From the NCBI GenBank assembly GCA_964492735.1, contig CAZBLE010000016.1:1-23251 (forward strand): a stretch of DNA of 23,251 bases. Direction: 5' to 3'. This document shows, piece by piece, positions 1-6,333 of the stretch; the first letter of the stretch is position 1, and every line of letters starts with the position of its first letter. The notes below the pieces were generated by a model. That model was not told where the DNA came from and did not search any database. It saw nothing but the letters and a program-made list of their open reading frames with translations. Source of the stretch: CALKUP01 sp964492735 (GTDB lineage: Bacteria > Patescibacteriota > Patescibacteriia > UBA9570 > XYC2-FULL-38-9). The translations under genes were made by a program, and so were the position numbers.

Positions 1-279
1 AAAAGACAAGAACCTGCTTTATCAAGCACCGCAGGGGAAGATAGACGTCGCTTGAGAAATATTGCTACATGTGAACGTTTTATTGAGGACATTACCACGT
101 CGCAGATGGGACCTGCTCTTCCAATGCATATAAAACAGCAGCTTCCAGAGCTCCGATTTGCATTCGAGACTTTTCGTGGAAAATTACAGCGTGGTGAGAG
201 TATTGATCGATCTGTGTTTGTGCGAACAATAAAAAAATCACAAGCCTTATTAAGTGGCAAGGATAGGGATGATGACTAG
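1..279 (+). CDS. C-terminal part of an unknown protein (5' end outside window)
   Basis: The frame is open from base 1 to a TAG at 277-279, so this is the last ~92 residues of a gene that starts upstream. The TTG at 52 could be read as a start, but the frame continues through it without a stop, so a truncated gene is more likely. The visible part is basic and helical, with no membrane segment or motif I recognise, and it ends in a short acidic tail (Asp-Asp-Asp). It stops immediately before the pyruvate kinase promoter, whose -35 box begins one base after the stop. Function unknown. Confidence 0.6.
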   Translation, partial: KRQEPALSSTAGEDRRRLRNIATCERFIEDITTSQMGPALPMHIKQQLPELRFAFETFRGKLQRGESIDRSVFVRTIKKSQALLSGKDRDDD

Positions 280-307
280 TTGTTCCATCTGCCGGCTGTG
301 ATATACT
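280..307 (+). promoter_or_regulatory. Sigma70-type promoter for pyk, probably leaderless
   Basis: TTGTTC at 280-285 and TATACT at 302-307 are separated by 16 bp. The pyk ATG at 316 lies 8 bases after the -10 box, so transcription would begin at or within a base or two of the start codon. No Shine-Dalgarno sequence precedes the ATG. Confidence 0.6.
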
Positions 308-315
308 GCCGGTAT

Positions 316-1761
316 ATGACATACAATAAAAAAACAAAAATCGTCGCAACCATTGGCCCAAGCTCAGAAAGTAAAACTGTTCTCAAACAGATGATGGCAG
401 CCGGCATGAACGTTGCGCGTTTAAATTTTTCGCATGGTTCGTATGAAAATCATGCTACCTTGATTCAAAATATTCGAAAGGCTGCAAAAGAAACTGGTCG
501 CACAATTGCGCTTCTTCAAGATATTCAAGGGCCGCGTATTCGCACAGGCCTTGTTCCTGATGCCGGTATTCCAATAACAGAAAAGCAAAAAGTTGTATTA
601 GTGTCTCAGGCGGAATATGACAAGCACATGAATGCTGGTGGTTATGCGCAGGATAAAAATCTTTTTATTCCCGTTGGTTGGGAGCAGTTGTATAAATTTG
701 TGCATCCGAAGGGGTCCATTTTTATTCAAGACGGCTTGATTGAGTTGCGGGTACTCAGTGTTGCGCACAAACGGATTCAATGCGTGGTTGTGCAAGGTGG
801 TGTTATTTTTTCGCACAAAGGAATGAATGCACCGGGAGCGGTGTTAAAAACACCAGTGATTACCCCGAAAGATAAAAAAGATATTGCATTTGGCGTTGCG
901 CAAGGAGTGGATTACATTGCGCTCTCATTTGTACAAACAGCTGCGCACATTAAACAGCTGCGTACGCTCTTGCCAAAAAAATCACAGATTAAAATTATTG
1001 CAAAAATCGAACAACAACAGGCGGTCGATAATTTTGATTCTATTTTAAAAGAAGTAGATGGGATTATGGTTGCCCGTGGTGATCTTGGTGTTGAGCTTGG
1101 TGCAGCGGAAGTGCCAATTTTACAAAAGGAATTAGTGAAGCGATCAATCGCAGCAGGGAAGCCAGTGATTGTCGCAACACAGATGCTTGAGTCCATGATA
1201 GTCAGTCCTCGCCCGACACGAGCAGAAGCAGCTGATGTTGCAAATGCGGTAATCGATCATGCTGACGCGCTGATGCTGTCTGCTGAATCTGCAACCGGTC
1301 AATTTCCGGTCAAAACAATTCAAACGATGAGTGATATTATTGCACGAGTCGAGCAAACGCATTGGGATGATATGCCTGAAGAAGTCATTGATGATACGCA
1401 GCTCACTGCCGCGCATTCAATTGCGCATGCGGCGGTGCGTGTTGCGAAAACAACACATGCAAAAGCGATTGTAGTGTTGTCAGTCAGTGGGCAGACAGTG
1501 CGGTTTGTGTCGCAGTTGCGCCCAGAGTTTACGGAAGTGATTGCCTTGCATTCATCTGAGCAAATGCTCCGGCAGTATCAATTGATTTGGGGAGTGGAGG
1601 CATTGCAGCTCGAACAGTTTAACGCAGAGCAGTATCGAGAAGATGTGGTGGTGGTATTAAAAAAAGAACGAGTGGTCAAAAAAGGTGACACCATTGTGAT
1701 TGCAATTGGATTTCATGTGCGAAATAAAGCAGCGGTAGTTGAGGTATTGGAAATCGAATAG
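316..1761 (+). CDS. pyk: Pyruvate kinase
   Basis: Catalyses the last step of glycolysis, phosphoenolpyruvate + ADP to pyruvate + ATP, in the cytoplasm. The 481-aa length is normal for the family. Visible family motifs include an N-terminal ATIGPSS, NVARLNFSHG with substrate-binding Arg35, DIQGPRIRTG near residue 70, IIAKIE with Lys230 and Glu232, and ARGDLGVEL with Asp256; Glu232 and Asp256 match the metal-binding acidic residues. ATQMLESM and the SAESATGQFP region follow, then a C-terminal domain of ~120 residues. The frame can be extended to a TTG at 280, but those extra residues do not resemble the family and overlap the promoter, so the ATG at 316 is chosen. It appears to be transcribed alone. 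Confidence 0.97.
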   Translation: MTYNKKTKIVATIGPSSESKTVLKQMMAAGMNVARLNFSHGSYENHATLIQNIRKAAKETGRTIALLQDIQGPRIRTGLVPDAGIPITEKQKVVLVSQAEYDKHMNAGGYAQDKNLFIPVGWEQLYKFVHPKGSIFIQDGLIELRVLSVAHKRIQCVVVQGGVIFSHKGMNAPGAVLKTPVITPKDKKDIAFGVAQGVDYIALSFVQTAAHIKQLRTLLPKKSQIKIIAKIEQQQAVDNFDSILKEVDGIMVARGDLGVELGAAEVPILQKELVKRSIAAGKPVIVATQMLESMIVSPRPTRAEAADVANAVIDHADALMLSAESATGQFPVKTIQTMSDIIARVEQTHWDDMPEEVIDDTQLTAAHSIAHAAVRVAKTTHAKAIVVLSVSGQTVRFVSQLRPEFTEVIALHSSEQMLRQYQLIWGVEALQLEQFNAEQYREDVVVVLKKERVVKKGDTIVIAIGFHVRNKAAVVEVLEIE

Positions 1762-1811
1762 AGAAAGGTGTCGCCGCGTTTTGCTTGAGTTGCGTATTAA
1801 CGGCGATTTGG

Positions 1812-1841
1812 TGGGACGATGACGATGACGATGATGTCCCA
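1812..1841. repeat. Inverted repeat with a GACGAT tandem loop, in the pyk to tRNA-Ser gap
   Basis: The 227-base gap between pyk (ends 1761) and tRNA-Ser holds no credible gene. It contains TGGGAC (1812-1817) and its complement GTCCCA (1836-1841). They flank an 18-base loop built from GATGAC/GATGAT units, i.e. about three copies of GACGAT. There is no T-run after it, so it is not a standard terminator. Just before it, TCGCCG and CGGCGA (about 1769-1806) could also pair over a long loop. A TTGAAT (1927-1932) and a TATAAG (1953-1958) lie in the region where the tRNA promoter should be, but their 20-bp spacing is poor. Confidence 0.35.
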
Positions 1842-1988
1842 GATCGTTGGCAGTGGCATGATTGCCTCCAAAGGTGTTCCAGAGAGTAGCGAATTTTATG
1901 CATTGGTGCAAGGTTGAACAAATGCATTGAATTTGCTAGGGTAGACCAGCATTATAAGTGCATGGTTTGTAGGCACAGCCGAGTATTT

Positions 1989-2075
1989 GGAGAGATGGCC
2001 GAGTGGTTTAAGGCGCACGCTTGGAAAGCGTGTAGGGGTAACTCTACGCAGGTTCGAATCCTGTTCTCTCCGCCA
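1989..2075 (+). tRNA. tRNA-Ser (anticodon GGA)
   Basis: An 87-base class II tRNA. The acceptor stem is GGAGAGA (1989-1995) pairing with TCTCTCC (2065-2071), followed by discriminator G2072 and an encoded CCA (2073-2075). The anticodon loop is TTGGAAA with anticodon GGA, which reads UCC/UCU serine codons. A long variable arm around TAGGGGTAACTCTAC and a T-loop TTCGAAT are present, as expected for tRNA-Ser. Confidence 0.97.
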
Positions 2076-2089
2076 ATGAACATAGTAGT

Positions 2090-2398
2090 ATGAATAACAT
2101 ATTTCAACCAACACCAATTCAATGGGGTCTGCGTGGCGACCCACAATTATGGAAGGATTTGGAAGGGTATTTTTTGCAACATCCACTGCCGCTCGATCTC
2201 ACTGTCGAACAATTTGTCGATCAGCTGCATCAAGCAATGATTGAACTAACGGGACAGTCGACGACAGATAAGAAAGATTTTTTTGCGGAGAAATACGACA
2301 CAGGCGGAATGTCAACTGGAACAATCAGTGCCCGGTTTTGGGAAGAGACAGCAATTCCGTTGCTTGTTGAACGATTTCAAGTTTTGTATGATTTATAA
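2090..2398 (+). CDS. Small unknown protein
   Basis: A 102-aa soluble protein starting 15 bases after the tRNA-Ser CCA end, possibly sharing its transcript. It begins with a WGLRGDP-type stretch near residues 12-18, followed by a helical middle part with several aromatic and Leu residues and a C-terminal helix. There is no signal peptide, membrane segment or Cys cluster. I do not recognise the family. The next gene, msrB, appears to have its own promoter inside the 3' end of this gene. Coding is supported by length, by the absence of a competing frame, and by the fit between tRNA and msrB. Confidence 0.7.
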   Translation: MNNIFQPTPIQWGLRGDPQLWKDLEGYFLQHPLPLDLTVEQFVDQLHQAMIELTGQSTTDKKDFFAEKYDTGGMSTGTISARFWEETAIPLLVERFQVLYDL

Positions 2399-2411
2399 TA
2401 TTTCTTAATAC
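2384..2411 (+). promoter_or_regulatory. Candidate leaderless promoter for msrB
   Basis: TTGTAT (2384-2389), 16 bp, then TAATAC (2406-2411); the msrB ATG at 2418 follows 6 bases later. A second possible -10, TATAAT at 2394-2399, has no good -35 partner and would give a leader of about 12 bases. The proximal pair fits the spacing seen at other genes here. Confidence 0.45.
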
Positions 2412-2417
2412 CACCTT

Positions 2418-2822
2418 ATGGAACTCAACCAACTCACAGAAGAAGAGGCGCATGTGATTCGCGATAAAGGAACCGAAGCTCCGGGAACAGGTGAGTATGA
2501 TGATTTTTTTGCAGAAGGTTTGTATATTTGTCGACAATGTAATAATCCGCTTTATACATCAACGACAAAGTTTCATTCTGGTTGCGGTTGGCCAAGTTTT
2601 GATCAAGAAATTGATGGGAGTGTGAAACGTACACTCGATGAAGATGGTCGTCGAACGGAAATCACCTGCGCACGGTGTGATGGTCATCTTGGTCATGTAT
2701 TCGAAGGTGAAGGGTTTACAAAAAAAGATACACGTCATTGCGTGAATTCACTTTCAATGCGATTTATCCCAAAAGAAAACCTTGAAGGGGAACAATTACG
2801 GGTCTATAACGCGGCTGAATAG
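2418..2822 (+). CDS. msrB: Peptide methionine-(R)-S-oxide reductase MsrB
   Basis: Reduces the R epimer of methionine sulfoxide in damaged proteins, using thioredoxin-type reductant. The 134 residues are a complete stand-alone MsrB domain. Two CxxC pairs (Cys38/Cys41 and Cys84/Cys87) match the structural zinc site. The FHSGCGWPSF motif (residues 52-61) and DGHLGHVF (88-95) are in place. RHCVNS contains Cys108 at the catalytic position, and Cys56 could act as resolving cysteine. No signal peptide is present, so it is cytoplasmic. It lies between two unknown genes, with no msrA visible. Confidence 0.96.
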   Translation: MELNQLTEEEAHVIRDKGTEAPGTGEYDDFFAEGLYICRQCNNPLYTSTTKFHSGCGWPSFDQEIDGSVKRTLDEDGRRTEITCARCDGHLGHVFEGEGFTKKDTRHCVNSLSMRFIPKENLEGEQLRVYNAAE

Positions 2823-2825
2823 TTT

Positions 2826-2854
2826 TTGTCTTCATCGATAAAATCGACTATACT
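2826..2854 (+). promoter_or_regulatory. Sigma70-type promoter upstream of the membrane-anchored protein
   Basis: TTGTCT (2826-2831), 17 bp, TATACT (2849-2854), lying just after the msrB stop. It would give a leader of about 22 bases before the ATG at 2884. A second -10-like TAATCA at 2872-2877 sits exactly 6 bases before the ATG but lacks a clear -35. Confidence 0.5.
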
Positions 2855-2883
2855 ACAGCGAGTATTATTAATAATCAACTTTT

Positions 2884-3474
2884 ATGAAAGCAGGAATTAT
2901 TATTGCAGGAATTGTGCTTGCAGTAGCTATTGGAGGAGGGGTGTATTACAGTACAATGAACAATGACACAGATGATGTTGCGGTGAATTCTGCGGCAACA
3001 ACAAATGCAACAGCAACAGTAAAAGCTGACGGCACAGTCGTTGAAGATGAACCGGTTTCTGGCTCAACAGTCACAGTCCAAGAAGTCATGAAAGGTAATA
3101 AAGCAGTGACATGTACATTTCAATATGATTCTGGTTCAGCATCACAAGATTGGACATTGTATACAGACGGTAATGGAAAAATGCGTGGTGATTTTATGAC
3201 AACAGCCGCTGACGGGAGCGCAATTACTGGAGGAACAATTCGTGATAATGCAGATATGTACATCTGGGGAGAAAAAGGTGGAAAATCATTTGGTTCAAAA
3301 GCCAGCTTAGCGTCAGCTGAAGAAGCACGAGCGACAACAGGAACCTCATTGAATATCGACAAAGATTTAGAAATGAGTTGTGAAAAATGGAAAGTGGATA
3401 CAGCGAAATTCACACCACCGTCAGACGTGACGTTTGTTGATATGTCTGCGGCATTGAGAAATGTAGGACAATAA
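2884..3474 (+). CDS. Membrane-anchored extracytoplasmic protein of unknown function
   Basis: A 196-aa protein with one N-terminal hydrophobic segment (about residues 3-22, following Lys2). It lacks a lipobox Cys, so it is probably an uncleaved signal anchor. A Ser/Thr/Ala/Asp-rich linker (to about residue 60) precedes a compact C-terminal domain of ~130 residues rich in Gly, Asp and aromatic residues. That domain has two cysteines, near positions 78 and 165, which could form a disulfide outside the cell. I do not recognise the domain. It has its own promoter and is followed 18 bases later by the zinc-ribbon gene. Confidence 0.8.
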   Translation: MKAGIIIAGIVLAVAIGGGVYYSTMNNDTDDVAVNSAATTNATATVKADGTVVEDEPVSGSTVTVQEVMKGNKAVTCTFQYDSGSASQDWTLYTDGNGKMRGDFMTTAADGSAITGGTIRDNADMYIWGEKGGKSFGSKASLASAEEARATTGTSLNIDKDLEMSCEKWKVDTAKFTPPSDVTFVDMSAALRNVGQ

Positions 3475-3492
3475 ACTCTAGCGGTAATTCAT

Positions 3493-3753
3493 ATGACACA
3501 AGCATATTCAACAGAAGGTATGTGCGAAAGTTGCATGATGCCATTTAAAAAAGATCCAAAAGGAGCGCACCGTGAGAATGAAAAATATTGCTCGTACTGT
3601 TTTGAAAACGGCAAATTACAATACGAAGGTAACGATGTGAAAGAGTTTAAAAAAGCGATGATTGATGCAATCGTCGCTCGCGGAGAAAGTAAAATGAAAG
3701 CGCGGTTTTTCGCATTCATGGCCGGTTTTGCGCCACGTTGGAAAAAGAAATAA
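3493..3753 (+). CDS. Putative zinc-ribbon domain protein
   Basis: An 86-aa protein. Residues 9-42 carry CESCMMPF (Cys11, Cys14) and YCSYCFENG (Cys33, Cys36), the pattern of the 'putative zinc ribbon domain' family (Pfam zf-ribbon_2). The four Cys should bind one Zn. The rest is a basic helical tail. Its molecular role is not known. Two bases separate its stop from the ATG of the alkyltransferase gene, so the two are probably co-transcribed. Confidence 0.85.
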   Translation: MTQAYSTEGMCESCMMPFKKDPKGAHRENEKYCSYCFENGKLQYEGNDVKEFKKAMIDAIVARGESKMKARFFAFMAGFAPRWKKK

Positions 3754-3755
3754 TA

Positions 3756-4052
3756 ATGAACGCGCGACAAATTCACGCACTGCCCGGAACACCGTTTCAA
3801 AAAGAGGTGTGGCTTGCGCTTGTGAAAATCCCAAAAGGATCTGTTGTGACATATGCAGAGCTCGCACGACGAATTGGAAAGCCGCGGGCATTTCGAGCCG
3901 TCGCAAATGCGGTTGGTGCGAATCCGTGTGCGCCTGAGATTCCGTGTCATCGGGTTGTCCGGTCAGATGGAACACTTGGTGGATATTCAGCAAAAGGTGG
4001 CGTCAAAGTAAAGCGCGCATTATTGAAAGCCGAAGGGGTTGTGTTAGAATAG
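3756..4052 (+). CDS. Methylated-DNA-[protein]-cysteine S-methyltransferase, C-terminal domain only
   Basis: A 98-aa protein equal to the DNA-binding and catalytic domain of O6-alkylguanine-DNA alkyltransferase (Ogt/MGMT); the N-terminal RNase-H-like domain is absent. The helix-turn-helix covers TYAELARRIG through the RAVANAVGANP stretch (residues 32-57), including the Arg finger. The active site is IPCHRVV with Cys64 present, unlike alkyltransferase-like (ATL) proteins, which have Trp there. It should therefore be able to accept an alkyl group, although single-domain forms can also act mainly as damage recognisers. The ATG at 3756 is preferred over the TTG at 3738, which overlaps the previous gene. 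Confidence 0.9.
   Translation: MNARQIHALPGTPFQKEVWLALVKIPKGSVVTYAELARRIGKPRAFRAVANAVGANPCAPEIPCHRVVRSDGTLGGYSAKGGVKVKRALLKAEGVVLE
4023..4050 (+). promoter_or_regulatory. Leaderless promoter for the YgjP-type protease gene
   Basis: TTGAAA (4023-4028), 16 bp, TAGAAT (4045-4050), with the ATG 6 bases further on at 4057. The promoter lies wholly inside the 3' end of the alkyltransferase coding region. Confidence 0.6.
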
Positions 4053-4056
4053 CGCA

Positions 4057-4626
4057 ATGCCAAAACTGTATCAGTTCAACGACATTACATATTCTATTCG
4101 GAAGATTCGTGGGAGTCGGTCTATAAAAATGAGCATCCATGAAGATGGGCGAGTGAGTGTGAGTATGCCAAAGTGGGTAGCTCTCAAAACCGCTCATGAT
4201 TTTGTGCGTGAACGAGAAGATTGGATTCGAGAGCAGCGGCAGGCATTACAAGAGAAACACGATCAAATTCCTGACCATCTCAAAATTCGGAAACAATATC
4301 CAGACACGCCAACAAACAGAAAAAGTGCTCGAACAATAATTACTGCACGTCTTGAAGAAATTCGTACACAGTATTATCCAACCTCTCGGATCAATCGAGT
4401 ATCAATTCGAAATATGCGCACCCGTTGGGGAAGTTGCAGTAGTCAGGGGAATATCAGCATTTCTTACATTGTTGCATTTCTTCCGCCCGAACTCCGTGAC
4501 TATGTTCTGATCCATGAGATTTCCCATCTTACATATCTCAATCATTCCAAGCAATTTTGGCAACTTGTGAGCCGCGCTGATTCCCAGTATGCTGAACACA
4601 AGAAGCGACTTCAACACTATACATAA
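4057..4626 (+). CDS. YgjP-type zinc metalloprotease (DUF45, SprT/M48-like)
   Basis: A 189-aa protein of the YgjP family. Family hallmarks are the TRWGSCSS motif (residues 122-129) and the zinc-binding HEISH at 153-157, followed by a third His at 163. The N-terminal ~75 residues contain the small beta-rich part and a charged helix typical of the family. Its substrate is not established. It has its own promoter and is followed 3 bases later by a transporter gene. A second, longer paralogue lies at the end of the restriction operon (21141-21872). Confidence 0.9.
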   Translation: MPKLYQFNDITYSIRKIRGSRSIKMSIHEDGRVSVSMPKWVALKTAHDFVREREDWIREQRQALQEKHDQIPDHLKIRKQYPDTPTNRKSARTIITARLEEIRTQYYPTSRINRVSIRNMRTRWGSCSSQGNISISYIVAFLPPELRDYVLIHEISHLTYLNHSKQFWQLVSRADSQYAEHKKRLQHYT

Positions 4627-4629
4627 GCT

Positions 4630-5559
4630 ATGACCTGGATTTTTTTCGCACTATTAGCACCGGCCTTATTCGCACTGAGTAATCAGATCGATAAATTTTT
4701 GTTGCACCATAAAGTAGAAAAAGACACCCACAGTGTTGCACGGCTGATTATCTATTCTTCATTTATTGGAACTATTGCTACGCCAATTATTTTGTTTTTT
4801 GGTGTCGAGCCATTTGCGGGCATTAGTGTTCTACAAATTGCCATAATGATACTGGTTGGTATTTGTGGGATGATGAGTCTTTGGTTTTATTTTCATGCAT
4901 TAGAAAAAGAAGATGCATCAATTGTAACGACATTATATCAAACCATCCCAGTGATCCAATTAATTCTAGGCTATGTTTTTTTGTCTGAGCGATTGTCACC
5001 GATGCAGCTTATTGGTTTTTTTATTATTTTAATCGGCGCTGTTTTAATCTTGTTGGACACGGCAGCGCTGCGTGCGAAAAAAATTCAAATGAAGAAAGGG
5101 ATTATATTCATGATGCTAGCGTCTAGTTTTATGTTTGCATTGAGTTCATTATTTTATAAATGGGTGGTGATTGATAGCGTGTTTGGAGCGGCAATGTTTT
5201 GGGAATATATTGGTGCAACTCTCTTTGGTCTGGTGCTCTGCGCGCTGTCTCCAGTGTATCGTCGCGAAGTACGGGCTATTTTTCGCCGAGATAATCACAC
5301 CCTGCTTCTTTTTAATGTGTTTAATGAGCTGCTGACAGTGATTGGAATGCTCTCTATTCGATATGCGTCGATTTTTGTGCCAGTGGCGCTGGCGACAATC
5401 ATCGGCGGAACACAGCCGATTTTTGTGGTCTTCTATGGCTGGCTCTTTACGCGTTTTGCGCCAAAGTTTATCACCGAAAATATTACACGTGATCACATGA
5501 TTCAGAAGTTTGTTGCGATTGCAGTAATTATCGGTGGGGTGGTTGTGATTACAATCTAA
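4630..5559 (+). CDS. EamA/DMT-family membrane transporter
   Basis: A 309-aa integral membrane protein with about ten hydrophobic segments arranged as two EamA repeats. The first repeat ends near the LSERLSPMQLIGFFIILIG stretch (about residues 117-135), a characteristic pattern before the last helix of each half. DMT-superfamily members export or exchange small metabolites, and the substrate cannot be told from the sequence. It begins 3 bases after the stop of the YgjP gene, so the two are probably one transcription unit. Confidence 0.9.
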   Translation: MTWIFFALLAPALFALSNQIDKFLLHHKVEKDTHSVARLIIYSSFIGTIATPIILFFGVEPFAGISVLQIAIMILVGICGMMSLWFYFHALEKEDASIVTTLYQTIPVIQLILGYVFLSERLSPMQLIGFFIILIGAVLILLDTAALRAKKIQMKKGIIFMMLASSFMFALSSLFYKWVVIDSVFGAAMFWEYIGATLFGLVLCALSPVYRREVRAIFRRDNHTLLLFNVFNELLTVIGMLSIRYASIFVPVALATIIGGTQPIFVVFYGWLFTRFAPKFITENITRDHMIQKFVAIAVIIGGVVVITI

Positions 5560-5588
5560 TGAGCTTTTATTGCGATTATATTGATTTT

Positions 5589-5616
5589 TTGGTAGAGTAT
5601 CAGTAATTAGTAATCT
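5589..5616 (+). promoter_or_regulatory. Leaderless promoter for the Cys-rich membrane protein
   Basis: TTGGTA (5589-5594), 16 bp, TAATCT (5611-5616), and 6 bases to the ATG at 5623. An alternative upstream pair, TTGCGA (5570-5575), 17 bp, TAGAGT (5593-5598), would give a short leader of ~18 bases. Either could be used. Confidence 0.5.
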
Positions 5617-5622
5617 ATTTTT

Positions 5623-6333
5623 ATGCGTACCATGCAACCAACCCGCGGCATCCTTTCAACTGGACTAATGGCAACCCTCGGCGCAATTATTTTAAATGTT
5701 GTGTTTTTATATCTTGCATGGAATGTGTTTGATATTCACCCCCAAGTAAACATGGGTACAAATGGTGAGTTAATCCAACTTGGCATGGTTCGAGTTGTCC
5801 TTGTGACACTCATTCCTGGACTTGTTGCAACGCTCCTGTATTGGGTATTAGTGCGTTTTACACCATGGCCAAATATCATTTTTGGAACGGTTTCATTCAT
5901 CATTCTCGTTGTGTCTTTTTTTGGGCCATTTATGCTGGAGATTCCAGGCTATGAGCAATTAGTATTGGTAATGTTCCATGTACTCGCTGCTATTGCGATT
6001 GCGCCAACACTGATGATTGCCGGCTTGTGCGCAGAAGATGATTGCTGTGATGATTGTGGCATGGAAGAATTTTGTGACGATGAAAATTGTGAAGAATGCA
6101 TCATCATTTGTGATGAATGCGGTGCTGAAGATTGCGAAGAACACATGGACGATATCATGATCGATAGTTGTGGTTGCGGCTGTGAAGGTGAGTGTGAATG
6201 TGGAGAAGATTATAATTGCACTGAAGATTGTGATTGTGAGGATCGTTGTGAGTGTGAAGAAGAATGCACATGTGGTGGTGAAAAAGAATGTTGTGGCGAA
6301 GGATGCTGCCGCGATTCAAAAGATGAGCAATAA
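5623..6333 (+). CDS. DUF6069-like 4-TM membrane protein with a Cys/Asp/Glu-rich tail
   Basis: A 236-aa protein in two parts. Residues 1-135 form a four-helix membrane domain (about 13-33, 53-77, 85-103 and 112-134). The layout resembles DUF6069-type proteins: a Leu/Val-rich first helix, an RFTPWP turn after helix 2, a GPF after helix 3 and a His in helix 4. The family's function is unknown. Residues 136-236 form a hydrophilic tail with 26 Cys and about 41 Asp/Glu in 101 residues. The Cys are arranged as CxxC, CxC and CC pairs, often with Gly, and there are few basic residues. This looks metallothionein-like and suggests binding of several soft or transition metal ions. It overlaps the next gene by 11 bases. 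I know of no described protein with this architecture. Confidence 0.85.
   Translation: MRTMQPTRGILSTGLMATLGAIILNVVFLYLAWNVFDIHPQVNMGTNGELIQLGMVRVVLVTLIPGLVATLLYWVLVRFTPWPNIIFGTVSFIILVVSFFGPFMLEIPGYEQLVLVMFHVLAAIAIAPTLMIAGLCAEDDCCDDCGMEEFCDDENCEECIIICDECGAEDCEEHMDDIMIDSCGCGCEGECECGEDYNCTEDCDCEDRCECEEECTCGGEKECCGEGCCRDSKDEQ

Noticed and set aside
280..315. TTG start for pyruvate kinase at 280
   Set aside because: It would add residues not seen in the family and overlap the -35 and -10 boxes; the ATG at 316 gives the standard N-terminus.
1896..2186. Minus-strand open frames across tRNA-Ser (also 1952-2146) encoding a REQDSNLRRV-type peptide
   Set aside because: This is the well-known spurious peptide produced by reading tRNA-Ser backwards; the tRNA itself is complete.
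5149..5637. 162-aa minus-strand frame opposite the EamA transporter
   Set aside because: His/Asn/Lys-rich composition typical of the antisense of a hydrophobic coding region, and no promoter or family match.
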